The translations under genes and the position numbers were made by a program. Under the pieces are notes generated by a model, which was given only the letters and a program-made list of their open reading frames with translations, did no database searches and was not told the DNA's origin. A stretch of DNA of 64,000 nucleotides from an uncultured Aquimarina sp. (GTDB taxonomy: Bacteria > Bacteroidota > Bacteroidia > Flavobacteriales > Flavobacteriaceae), in the NCBI GenBank assembly GCA_947500845.1, contig CANMTP010000002.1:372001-436000 (forward strand), read 5' to 3'. Positions 19,184 to 27,619 of the stretch are shown here, one piece after another (position 1 is the first letter of the stretch; the number at the start of each line of letters is the position of its first letter).

Positions 19184-19401
19184 AACATTAAGATTTAATT
19201 TATTAAAGAACGACCATAAAAAGTTAAGGCATTATTTTATGACCTGTATTAATTATGAACTAGGCTAATGTACTCTTTTTTTTGATGCTTTCTTTTAATC
19301 CTCAATATTCAAAAAATTTATCTCTCATTCTTGATTTACTTTTTTACTTTTACTACAGTATTACATGAAAACAAATACCTTAATTCAGTTTTTTTAACAG
19401 A

Positions 19402-19409
19402 TATTTTTG
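19402..19409 (+). promoter_or_regulatory. -7 promoter box for the 85-residue membrane protein
   Basis: TATTTTTG, 6 bases before the ATG at 19416. Transcription would then begin at or just before the start codon. Confidence 0.45.
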
Positions 19410-19415
19410 AAAATT

Positions 19416-19673
19416 ATGAAGTACATCATTCGTTTCCTTTCTATTACAATAATCACTCTTGTATGTGTAGGTTATTATTTTAAGAACTCTGGAGATCATG
19501 CCTTTGGAGACAAATTAGTTGGAATAGGAATATTGGCGGCTTCATTTATACTAATGCCTATTTTTATCTATCACCGATGGAAAAATAAAAAAGTAAAAGA
19601 CTATATGCTTACTGATGAAAATCTTAAAAAAATGAGGGATTATGGTAAAAAAAATGAGTCAAAACCCCAATGA
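19416..19673 (+). CDS. Small two-helix membrane protein, unknown function
   Basis: 85 residues, with two membrane segments (IIRFLSITIITLVCVGYYF and IGILAASFILMPIFIYHRW) and a charged cytoplasmic tail (KNKKVKDYMLTDENLKKMRD). The frame opens with a TTG at 19407, but that codon lies inside the -7 box, so the ATG at 19416 is chosen. No family is recognised. It precedes the cold-shock gene by 87 bases and is probably separate from it. Confidence 0.65.
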   Translation: MKYIIRFLSITIITLVCVGYYFKNSGDHAFGDKLVGIGILAASFILMPIFIYHRWKNKKVKDYMLTDENLKKMRDYGKKNESKPQ

Positions 19674-19760
19674 ATTTTCGAAATATTCACATTTTGATAA
19701 CGCTTCCTAAAATTTTTAGAATTAACTTTAGATCTTAAATTTTTATTTTATTTTATTACC

Positions 19761-19958
19761 ATGGAAGGAACAGTTAAATTTTTTAATGAATCAAAAGGTT
19801 ACGGATTTATTACCAACGACGAAACAGGAAAAGACATCTTTGTACACGCATCAGGACTCAATGGTGAGGCTCTTAATGAAGGAGACAAGGTAGAATATGA
19901 GGAAGAAGAAGGAAGAAAAGGAGTTATAGCGGCTCAAGTTCGCGTAATTCATGATTAA
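19761..19958 (+). CDS. Cold-shock domain protein
   Basis: This 65-residue, single-domain CspA-type protein has RNP1 (KGYGFI) and RNP2 (DIFVHAS) for binding single-stranded RNA or DNA. It is a likely RNA chaperone in the cytoplasm. It has a very acidic loop (YEEEEGRKG) and normal length for the family. A strong terminator follows within 25 bases. Confidence 0.95.
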   Translation: MEGTVKFFNESKGYGFITNDETGKDIFVHASGLNGEALNEGDKVEYEEEEGRKGVIAAQVRVIHD

Positions 19959-19980
19959 GATAAAGTAAGTACTAGTTTCA

Positions 19981-20008
19981 AAAGCGCTACTTCCGGTAGC
20001 GCTTTTTT
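19981..20008 (+). terminator. Terminator of the cold-shock gene
   Basis: AAAGCGCTAC (19981-19990), loop TTCCG, GTAGCGCTTT (19996-20005), then T's. Confidence 0.9.
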
Positions 20009-20055
20009 ATTTTTTAAGGTGTATTTAATTAAAAGTATTAAGCACTCTCTAATAA

Positions 20056-20727
20056 TTATTTTAAGAAAAAAAGCTCACGGATATCCTGAATCTTTTTATC
20101 TTTCTTAAGCTTTGAAGTGATTTTCAGAAAAGCCAAAGCTGTAATATATGCATCCCCAGATGCCGTGTGCCTATCACTTTTTGAGATTTTAAGATCGTTA
20201 CATAATTCATCAAGAGTATAACTTTTTCCAGGATCGGTAAGGTATACTAAATGTTTTGTGTGTTTAAAAAGTGTTCCGGTATCTAGGATCCTGTTTTTTA
20301 AATCACCTAATCCTTGTCTTCGTAGTGCCTTGTTGATCATCGTTCTATCAAAACTGGCATGATGCGCTATTAAAGTAGCATCACCAATGTATTCTAAAAA
20401 TAATTGCAAAGCCTTTATTTCAGAAATTTTGTCTAATCCGTTATTTTTACGAATTCCGTGAATCTCTACAGTATTTTCATTGAATACTTCTTGTTGAAGA
20501 TAAATCTCTAACTGGTCAGATATGTCAATCCTGTTCTTCTTAATTGCCACAGCGCCAATAGACAAAATCCTATCTTCTTCATAGTTAAATCCAGTAGTTT
20601 CTGTATCAAAGGCTACAAAGCGAAATTCGTTTTGCGATCTTTTCGATTTCTGCGTATTGAAGAGTTCGAGATATTCTTTCCAGAAGTCAGGATAATTTTT
20701 ATTGTTATTTTTAGACCACAGTTGCAT
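20056..20727 (-). CDS. DnaQ-like 3'-5' exonuclease (DEDDh)
   Basis: The 223 residues carry the DEDDh signature: Exo I FDTETTGF (about 44-51), Exo II AHHASFDRTMI (about 127-137), and Exo III with SDRHTASGDAYITALAF (His and Asp, about 186-202). It resembles the proofreading epsilon subunit but has an N-terminal extension of about 35 residues. It starts directly after the stop of the CBS/DUF294 gene with no spacing, so the two are co-transcribed. The pairing recurs in Bacteroidota and suggests a functional link. It may act in repair or nucleic-acid turnover. Confidence 0.9.
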   Translation of the reverse strand: MQLWSKNNNKNYPDFWKEYLELFNTQKSKRSQNEFRFVAFDTETTGFNYEEDRILSIGAVAIKKNRIDISDQLEIYLQQEVFNENTVEIHGIRKNNGLDKISEIKALQLFLEYIGDATLIAHHASFDRTMINKALRRQGLGDLKNRILDTGTLFKHTKHLVYLTDPGKSYTLDELCNDLKISKSDRHTASGDAYITALAFLKITSKLKKDKKIQDIRELFFLK

Positions 20728-22653
20728 TTATAGTAATGACTTAAGCTGAAAACGTATTCTTAAAAGTTCCTGTATATCACGAATAGGCCTAAAACATCGT
20801 TTAAGCCTTAATTTATCTTTTTTACTAAGTGTGCTTAATTTAATAAATCTTCCAGAATCATGATGAAGTAATCCCTGTCGGGTTTTAAATTTAATCAGTA
20901 CTCGAAAAGCCTTGGCACAACTATCAAAAATGTCGGCATTTTTAGGTTCTAATTCAGCAAGTTTTTCAAAGCGTTTAAGAGTATTATTCAGTCCTTTAAG
21001 ATTGTGATACAATGTCAAAATTCTGGCAGCATCTATCAACACCAGCATTGCCCTTGTTTTTATATCAAAGGTATCCTTGTGTTCTCCGTTTTGTTCTACC
21101 AAAAATTGTTTGAAAAAGCCAAGAGGTGATGGTTTTTGTAAGGCACTTACTCCTAAAAGTCCCAAAAATCTATTGCTTTTATTTACTCCCTCAAAAACCA
21201 CATCGGACAATCTATCAACCAAACCAGAATCTCCATAAACATACTGAAAATCAAAAAATATAGAGGATAATAATGTGCTCTCTTCTGTTGGAGTGGTCAT
21301 CCAGCTTCTAAACTGCGTTTCCCATTTCGATAATGACATACACCATCTGGAGTTACTTGCCATCATTTCTGCGGGACAATATGCAAATCCAATAGTATGC
21401 AGACCTTTAGTAATTTTATTGGCCAGTTCAAGAAAGTAGTTTTGTGTTGACTCATATTTTTCTTCGTCAACATCTCTAAAAACTATAGCATTATCCTGAT
21501 CGGTGAGCAATAATTGTTCTCTTCTTCCTTGGCTTCCTAATACCAAAAAACTAAAGGTAACCGGCGGTGAAGTATCCATTTCTTTTAACGATAACTCAAT
21601 GATTCGTACTACTAATGCCTCATTAATTTCAGAAATCATATTAAGAATATGCGCTGTTGGAATGTCTTGTTCAAGATAGGACGCAAGTAGCCTTTCTACT
21701 TGTTTCCTAATGTACTTAAGTCGCTGAACTTTCTTTACTCTTTTAATCTCTTTAATCAAAACCGAAGGATTTCTTCCGAAAGAAACTAAAAGATCATGTT
21801 CTGAAAGAATACCTACTAGTTTCGAGTTGCGCGTACCGTCTTTGGTGATACAAAGATGACTTATACCATGTTTAATTAATGCTATTTGTGCCTCTGCAGT
21901 AGTAAGTTTTTTAGAATAGGTAAATACCGGAGCGGTCATAATTTTGGTAACTACGACCTCAGGCGAAAACAACCCTGTAGCAACTAGTGCTCTTATATCG
22001 CTATCTGTAATAATACCTACAGGATGCTTATTTTGGTCAACAATTACCACGTAGTCGACTTTTTTTTTGGTCATTTTCTTGGCGACATATTTTATCGAGT
22101 CCTCCAATGAACAGCTCACCGGCTTTTTGCTATAAGAAATACTGCGTAATTCTGAAAGGTCATTTGCTACTTCTATAGAAATTGTATTGTCAATTCGTTG
22201 TCCCTTTTCGGTCTCAGTATAATAATTGCGTGCATGTGCTGCAAAAGCTCCTAAAACAAACCTGTTGACCTCTTTATTTTCTTCAATGAACCGCTTGAAG
22301 ACTTTTGCAGGAATAGCATAAACTATAGATTCTTCATCTGCTATGGCAGACATACGATAGTTCTTTCTTATAATAATGATACGAAGACCAAATAAATCTC
22401 CTACATCACAAATATCCACTAAATTTTGGTTGTTATCTACCTCCCGATACAGTCCGATTGCTCCTTCTCTAACAATATAAAACTCATTATGACTAGGCGT
22501 ATCCTGCTCAAAAATATAATCGCCTTTCTCTACATACAGCACCGAAACTTCATTTGAAACAGTTAGTATTTCTTCTCTTTTAAGACTATCAAAAGGCGGA
22601 AATTGCTTTAAAAAATCCTGTATTCGTTCTGCGATTGTATTTTTCATATCCAC
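20728..22653 (-). CDS. Cyclic-nucleotide-binding / CBS / DUF294 nucleotidyltransferase-like regulator
   Basis: 641 residues with four parts: a cNMP-binding fold (about 20-130, EKGDYIFEQDTPSHNEFYIVREG), a CBS pair (about 170-290, KPVGIITDSDIR and VGILSEHDLL), DUF294 nucleotidyltransferase (about 340-480, with GSQGRREQLLLTDQDNA carrying the GSxGR and D.D residues), and a DUF294 C-terminal helical domain. The layout resembles GlnD-like uridylyltransferases fused to sensors, so it may modify a protein in response to a nucleotide signal; the target is unknown. It runs directly into the exonuclease gene. Confidence 0.88.
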   Translation of the reverse strand: MDMKNTIAERIQDFLKQFPPFDSLKREEILTVSNEVSVLYVEKGDYIFEQDTPSHNEFYIVREGAIGLYREVDNNQNLVDICDVGDLFGLRIIIIRKNYRMSAIADEESIVYAIPAKVFKRFIEENKEVNRFVLGAFAAHARNYYTETEKGQRIDNTISIEVANDLSELRSISYSKKPVSCSLEDSIKYVAKKMTKKKVDYVVIVDQNKHPVGIITDSDIRALVATGLFSPEVVVTKIMTAPVFTYSKKLTTAEAQIALIKHGISHLCITKDGTRNSKLVGILSEHDLLVSFGRNPSVLIKEIKRVKKVQRLKYIRKQVERLLASYLEQDIPTAHILNMISEINEALVVRIIELSLKEMDTSPPVTFSFLVLGSQGRREQLLLTDQDNAIVFRDVDEEKYESTQNYFLELANKITKGLHTIGFAYCPAEMMASNSRWCMSLSKWETQFRSWMTTPTEESTLLSSIFFDFQYVYGDSGLVDRLSDVVFEGVNKSNRFLGLLGVSALQKPSPLGFFKQFLVEQNGEHKDTFDIKTRAMLVLIDAARILTLYHNLKGLNNTLKRFEKLAELEPKNADIFDSCAKAFRVLIKFKTRQGLLHHDSGRFIKLSTLSKKDKLRLKRCFRPIRDIQELLRIRFQLKSLL

Positions 22654-22661
22654 AGACTACC

Positions 22662-23111
22662 TTAATTCAAGTTACGCTTCTCTATAAAAAATCGTTTTAT
22701 AATCTCGCCGCATTGTTCTTCCATCACCCCTCCAATCATTTCAGTTTTAGGATGAAGTTTTGTTCCCATTGTGCTACAACCTCTTCTTTCATCAACAGCT
22801 CCAAAGACTATTCTTTTAATTTGACTCCAATACAATGCGCCTGCACACATTTGGCATGGCTCTAGAGTTACATACAGTGTACACTCATGAAGATATTTTC
22901 CTCCTAAAAAATTAGAAGCAGCTGTTATCGCCTGCATCTCTGCATGAGCAGTTACATCGTTAAGAAGCTCTGTTAAATTATGAGCTCTCGCTATAATTCT
23001 ATCAGCAACGACAATGACCGCACCAATAGGAACTTCGTTTTTTTCATAAGCCAATTCTGCTTCTTGCAAGGCTTTTCTCATATAATGAGCATCATCTAGT
23101 GGGTCTAGCAT
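22662..23111 (-). CDS. tadA: tRNA-specific adenosine deaminase
   Basis: A zinc deaminase of 149 residues with HAEMQA (His and catalytic Glu) and PCQMCAGAL (two Cys zinc ligands). TadA converts A34 to inosine in tRNA-Arg(ACG). The frame stays open 27 codons upstream, but the extension overlaps the promoter region of dxs and is basic and unlike the family, so the ATG at 23111 (MLDPLDDAHYMRKALQEAE) is chosen. Its stop is 8 bases before the DUF294 gene, so the three minus-strand genes may form one unit. Confidence 0.93.
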   Translation of the reverse strand: MLDPLDDAHYMRKALQEAELAYEKNEVPIGAVIVVADRIIARAHNLTELLNDVTAHAEMQAITAASNFLGGKYLHECTLYVTLEPCQMCAGALYWSQIKRIVFGAVDERRGCSTMGTKLHPKTEMIGGVMEEQCGEIIKRFFIEKRNLN

Positions 23112-23287
23112 AGCATTTTTTAAGTAAACTACCCCAAGGGCAAGCCCACGAGGCATCGGTTGGAAATTAATTTTGATTTCGCGGCAAGCCACAGAACATT
23201 TAAATCTCGATTATCTAGTAAATCTAGTAAATTAAATCATTCATCCCCTTATCAAATAAAAGTTTACAAAGAACTCGTGCAAAATAG

Positions 23288-23295
23288 TATTTTTG
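23288..23295 (+). promoter_or_regulatory. -7 promoter box for dxs
   Basis: TATTTTTG, only 4 bases (TGGT) before the dxs ATG, implying a leaderless or nearly leaderless mRNA. A TTTA lies about 21 bases upstream in place of a -33 TTTG. Confidence 0.5.
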
Positions 23296-23299
23296 TGGT

Positions 23300-25066
23300 A
23301 TGTCAAAATCATTACTCGCAAATATCCAGTATCCATCAGATCTTAAAAAACTCTCTCAAGACCAGTTACCACAATTGGCTCAGGAACTACGGGATTTTGT
23401 GATTAATATCGTAGCCACCAAAGAAGGCCATCTGGGAGCCAGCTTAGGAGTTGTCGAGCTGACTATTGCACTTCATTATGTTTTTGACACGCCAAATGAT
23501 CTCTTGGTATGGGATGTAGGGCATCAGGCTTACCCTCATAAAATCCTAACCGGTAGAAAAGATGTATTTCACACTAATCGACAACTGGATGGTATTAGTG
23601 GGTTCCCCAAGCGTAGTGAAAGTGAGTATGATACCTTTGGAGTGGGGCATTCTTCAACTTCTATTTCGGCAACCTTGGGGATGGCTATTGCCTCAAAATT
23701 GAAAGGAGATACTCAAAGACAGCACATCGCCGTCATTGGAGATGCCTCTATTGCTAGCGGAATGGCTTTTGAAGGATTGAATCACGCCGGAGTTACCGAC
23801 ACCAACATACTGGTAATTCTTAATGACAATGCCATAGGAATTGATCCAAGTGTTGGTGCTCTTAAAGAATATCTTACCAAAGCCAAGGTAGGAGTGAAAC
23901 CCAGAACCAATACTATCATTGAAGCCTTAAATTTTAATTATTTTGGACCCATCGATGGACACGATTTACCTTCGTTACTTAATATACTGGAAAAGCTAAA
24001 AACTATTAAAGGCCCAAAGCTTTTGCATATCATTACCACCAAAGGAAAAGGCTTGAAACAGGCTGAAGAAGATCAGATAAAATACCATGCTCCTGGTAAA
24101 TTTGATGCGGCTACAGGAGATTTGATCCCAAAGAATAATAACAAACTACCTCCTAAGTTTCAAGATGTTTTTGGTCATACCATCCTGGAGCTGGCCAAAA
24201 ATAATGAAAAAATTGTAGGTATTACACCCGCTATGCCAACAGGAAGTTCTTTAAAATATATGATGTATGAGATGCCAGGTCGTGCTTTTGATGTTGGTAT
24301 TGCAGAACAACATGCAGTTACCCTTGCTGCCGGAATGGCAACCCAGGGATTGGTTCCTTTTTGTACTATCTATTCTACATTTTTACAAAGAGCCTATGAT
24401 CAGATCATTCATGATGTTGCTTTACAAAATTTACCCGTGATCTTTTGTATCGATCGTGCCGGTTTAGTAGGTGAAGACGGTGCTACACATCACGGAGTTT
24501 TTGATATTGCCTATCTCAATTGCATTCCAAATATGATTGTAGCAGCTCCAAAAGATGAAATTGAATTACGAAATCTTTTGTACACGACTTCTTTGGGATT
24601 ACAAAATCCTATTGCTATACGATATCCCCGTGGAAGAGGGCACATCATAGATTGGCGAAAATCATTTCAAAATATAGAAATTGGTAAAGCCCAGATGATA
24701 AAAGAAGGAACTGATATAGCAATCATTTCGACAGGAACCATTGCCTGTAATGTTACTATGGCATTAGAATTTATAGAAGAAAAAATTGGTCATTACCATT
24801 TCGGTTTTATAAAACCACTAGATGTCAATTTATTGAATCGAATACTACAGCGTTACAAAACCATAATTACTATAGAAGATGGTATTATAAAAGGTGGTTT
24901 TGGAAGCTCCATAGTAAATTTTTCAAACCAATACGGCTTTAACAACAAAATTATCACACTGGGTGTTCCGGATCAATTTATAGATCACGGTACTGTGGAA
25001 GAATTGCATGATATTTGTGGGATTTCTTCTGAAGAAATTAAAAAATTTATTCAAGAAAATCTTTAA
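23300..25066 (+). CDS. dxs: 1-deoxy-D-xylulose-5-phosphate synthase
   Basis: This 588-residue thiamine-diphosphate enzyme condenses pyruvate with glyceraldehyde 3-phosphate in the first step of the MEP isoprenoid pathway. It has an N-terminal ThDP domain (GHLGASLGVVELT, IGDASIASGMAFEGLNHAG, LNDNAIGIDPSVG), a transketolase pyrimidine domain (FDVGIAEQHAVTLAAGMA, about 330-345) and VGEDGATHHGVFDIAYL. A C-terminal transketolase domain follows. It is slightly shorter than the 620-residue E. coli enzyme, as is usual in this phylum. It is transcribed away from tadA. Confidence 0.96.
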   Translation: MSKSLLANIQYPSDLKKLSQDQLPQLAQELRDFVINIVATKEGHLGASLGVVELTIALHYVFDTPNDLLVWDVGHQAYPHKILTGRKDVFHTNRQLDGISGFPKRSESEYDTFGVGHSSTSISATLGMAIASKLKGDTQRQHIAVIGDASIASGMAFEGLNHAGVTDTNILVILNDNAIGIDPSVGALKEYLTKAKVGVKPRTNTIIEALNFNYFGPIDGHDLPSLLNILEKLKTIKGPKLLHIITTKGKGLKQAEEDQIKYHAPGKFDAATGDLIPKNNNKLPPKFQDVFGHTILELAKNNEKIVGITPAMPTGSSLKYMMYEMPGRAFDVGIAEQHAVTLAAGMATQGLVPFCTIYSTFLQRAYDQIIHDVALQNLPVIFCIDRAGLVGEDGATHHGVFDIAYLNCIPNMIVAAPKDEIELRNLLYTTSLGLQNPIAIRYPRGRGHIIDWRKSFQNIEIGKAQMIKEGTDIAIISTGTIACNVTMALEFIEEKIGHYHFGFIKPLDVNLLNRILQRYKTIITIEDGIIKGGFGSSIVNFSNQYGFNNKIITLGVPDQFIDHGTVEELHDICGISSEEIKKFIQENL

Positions 25067-25203
25067 CATCAACTTTCCATTGGACCAATTTGATTTGAAA
25101 GTAAGTTTATTCTTACTAATAATAAGTTAAAAACTACTTCACTTGTTTTTGGACTTTAAAATTCCTTCATTTGCAGAAATTTAAACCTCTACAATCAAGT
25201 ATT

Positions 25204-26142
25204 ATGAAAAGATTTACCTCACTTTTTTTATTGATCATACTAACATTTGTTGCCTGTTCTGAAGATGATACCAATCCAACCGATGACATGTCAGGTGAAG
25301 AAACAGGTGGCGAAGAAACCGATGAAATTACAAATGGTTTTATTTTTAATGAGGAAAAATATCCTACACCTATTGTCACCAAAACTAATTACGATAATCA
25401 TTACCAACTAACATTTGTGAATGAAGATTTTTCTGCAGCAGAGTACTCTGGTACTATAAATTTTGTTGGAGTTTTATTTCAATCTGTTGACGGACAAATA
25501 ATTCCCGGCACATATACATTCCTTTTGGATACCGATCCAAATTATGACCAAGCCAAAAACTTTTTTGATGCAGAATCGGGAGCTGGTTTAAAAATTACAA
25601 ATGGAGAAGCAGATCTTTCTTCGGGTTATTATGAGAAACTATTATCTGGCACTGTCTCCATAGCCAAAGAGAATACAACCTACACTATTACATATTCAAT
25701 AGAATATCAAGATGGAACTTTTGAAGGTAATTATACTGGAGAAATTATAAATTCTGAAGAAATCATTCCACAACCATCCTTACTTGGTAAATGGGAATTA
25801 ATGGAATACCGTGAAAATGGAGTTGTAGAAGAAGTCCAATGCCCAAATAATGATACTTTAGAGTTTTTTGAAAATAATGAAGCCATTATTACTGTTTATC
25901 GTGAAGGAAGACTTGATGAGATGGGAGAAGTCTTTAGAGTATGTGTTGATACTCCGCAACCCGATACTGTAATTTGGTCTCGTAACGAAAATATCATTAC
26001 TTTTGACTTTGGCGGTGGAGATACTGAAGAAGGAGAAATCACAGAGTTTACTACCTCTCGACTCGTTTTAACATATACCTACGAGGATGAGGGAGCGACA
26101 TTCCAAGATGTAGAAGTATATCAAAAAGTTGAAACGAATTAA
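25204..26142 (+). CDS. Lipoprotein with C-terminal lipocalin-like domain
   Basis: 312 residues from the ATG at 25204, which gives a clean lipoprotein signal (FLLIILTFVACSEDD). An acidic linker (DDMSGEETGGEETDE) is followed by a beta-rich domain (about 45-180). A second domain starting LLGKWELMEYRENG and containing two cysteines has the pattern of lipocalin-like domains found in Bacteroidota lipoproteins. It is probably surface or periplasmic, and the ligand is unknown. A bidirectional terminator separates it from the convergent dgt gene. Confidence 0.8.
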   Translation: MKRFTSLFLLIILTFVACSEDDTNPTDDMSGEETGGEETDEITNGFIFNEEKYPTPIVTKTNYDNHYQLTFVNEDFSAAEYSGTINFVGVLFQSVDGQIIPGTYTFLLDTDPNYDQAKNFFDAESGAGLKITNGEADLSSGYYEKLLSGTVSIAKENTTYTITYSIEYQDGTFEGNYTGEIINSEEIIPQPSLLGKWELMEYRENGVVEEVQCPNNDTLEFFENNEAIITVYREGRLDEMGEVFRVCVDTPQPDTVIWSRNENIITFDFGGGDTEEGEITEFTTSRLVLTYTYEDEGATFQDVEVYQKVETN

Positions 26143-26167
26143 TATCTAAATGTATTTACAATCTTAT

Positions 26168-26198
26168 AAACTACCTGAATTTTTCAGGTAGTTTTTTT
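26168..26198. terminator. Bidirectional terminator
   Basis: AAACTACCTGAA (26168-26179), 3-base loop, TTCAGGTAGTTT (26183-26194), then T's. It sits between the convergent lipoprotein and dgt genes. Confidence 0.88.
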
Positions 26199-27543
26199 AT
26201 AATTGCAACCCACGTATTTTTTGGAACTTCATCAATGCATTACCATCAGTTAAGCTGGCAACATAATTACCAATGCTAATAAGTCGAGTATATAAATCTT
26301 CGCTTTTAGAGTCAAAATTCTCTCCTTCTGCCCTTAAAATTAGTTTATCATAATTAGAACTTCGATTTTGATTGAAATTATCGGTTGCAACACAATAACG
26401 ATCTAACAAAGTTGAAAGAATTTCATAACCGGCAATTTCTTTCTCAGTCACCTCATGGCTTTGGTATATTTTGGATACGCTTATTTTTATAATATCGTTG
26501 ATTTGAGCCCCATATTTACTTTTATCAATTAGAGCACTATCAAATTCTCCTGACAGTATCTTTTCTTCGTTTTCTACAAAAATGCTGGCAGCCTCTTTTA
26601 TCAAGGTATTGATGGCCAAAGCTCTTAAATAACTTAAACGATCTGCTGTAGTAGCTAATTGGTTATACTTTGAGGTATTAATGGTATCTTTTACCAGCTT
26701 AATTAAATATTCTAACGCGTATTCTTCTTCTATTAATCCAAGGTTAATCCCATCTTCAAAATCAATAATAGTATAGCAGATATCATCTGCTGCTTCTACC
26801 AAAAACGTTAACGGGTGACGGCTGTAGGTAACTTCATTATCTATTGCATGTCTAAGTAACCCAACTTCTTCAGCAACCTCTCTAAAAAAACCTTTATCGT
26901 TCTGAAAATATCCATATTTTTTATGAGCTATGTGTTTTGTTGGTTTCTTAGGAAGTGACTCTTTTGGGTATTTCATAAAAGCTCCCAAAGTTGCAAACGA
27001 AAGTCGTAGTCCTCCTTCGATGCCTTCTCTTGATTCAGTAAGGATTTTAAAACCGTTAGCATTTCCTTCAAAATCAATAAGATCCTGATATTGTTTTGGT
27101 GTTAGTTGATCTTTATAGCGAGTACCGCTTCCTGTTTTGAAATATTCTCCTATTGCCTTTTCCCCTGAATGTCCGAAAGGAGGATTGCCAATATCATGTG
27201 CTAAGGCAGCGGCAGCGACAATAGCGCCGAAATCATTAAATTGATATCCGTGAATTGTTGAAAGATGAGGATGTTTTTCTAAAATTTTCTTACCTACTAC
27301 TCTACCCAAAGAACGACCTACCACTGACACCTCGAGACTATGCGTTAATCGCGTATGTACAAAGCTCGTTTTGGATAATGGCACTACTTGTGTCTTGTCC
27401 TGCAAACTTCTAAAGGCTGAGGAGAAGATAATTCGGTCATAATCTACTTCAAAACCTAATCGGGTTTCATCCTGCTCCTTACGTAATCTTTTATTTGTAT
27501 CTCCTTGTCTTTTTAACGAAAGGAGTTGTTCCCAATTCATCAT
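26197..27543 (-). CDS. dgt: dGTP triphosphohydrolase
   Basis: This 448-residue HD-domain enzyme splits dGTP into deoxyguanosine and triphosphate. It has SSAFRSLQDKTQV, the metal ligands in HTRLTHSLEV and AHDIGNPPFGHSGEKAI (His-Asp), and EAADDICYTIIDFEDG. It is the long dGTPase type. It lies downstream of the ribonucleotide reductase large subunit on the same strand but is separated from it by a terminator, so the link is dNTP-pool theme rather than a proven operon. Start codons ATGATG lie side by side. Confidence 0.93.
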   Translation of the reverse strand: MMNWEQLLSLKRQGDTNKRLRKEQDETRLGFEVDYDRIIFSSAFRSLQDKTQVVPLSKTSFVHTRLTHSLEVSVVGRSLGRVVGKKILEKHPHLSTIHGYQFNDFGAIVAAAALAHDIGNPPFGHSGEKAIGEYFKTGSGTRYKDQLTPKQYQDLIDFEGNANGFKILTESREGIEGGLRLSFATLGAFMKYPKESLPKKPTKHIAHKKYGYFQNDKGFFREVAEEVGLLRHAIDNEVTYSRHPLTFLVEAADDICYTIIDFEDGINLGLIEEEYALEYLIKLVKDTINTSKYNQLATTADRLSYLRALAINTLIKEAASIFVENEEKILSGEFDSALIDKSKYGAQINDIIKISVSKIYQSHEVTEKEIAGYEILSTLLDRYCVATDNFNQNRSSNYDKLILRAEGENFDSKSEDLYTRLISIGNYVASLTDGNALMKFQKIRGLQL

Positions 27544-27566
27544 ATTTTAATAAAATCGAAATATAC

Positions 27567-27600
27567 AAAAAGGGAAGCATCCTAAGAAAACTTCCCTTTT
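27567..27600 (-). terminator. Terminator of nrdA
   Basis: AAAAGGGAAG (27568-27577), 13-base loop, CTTCCCTTTT (27591-27600). Read on the minus strand it ends in a T run 20 bases after nrdA. Confidence 0.75.
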
Positions 27601-27619
27601 ACCCTATATAAATCCAGGT

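Noticed and set aside
22635-23402. Plus-strand frames of 76 and 80 residues over tadA and the dxs promoter
   Set aside because: They overlap tadA and dxs on frames without family support.
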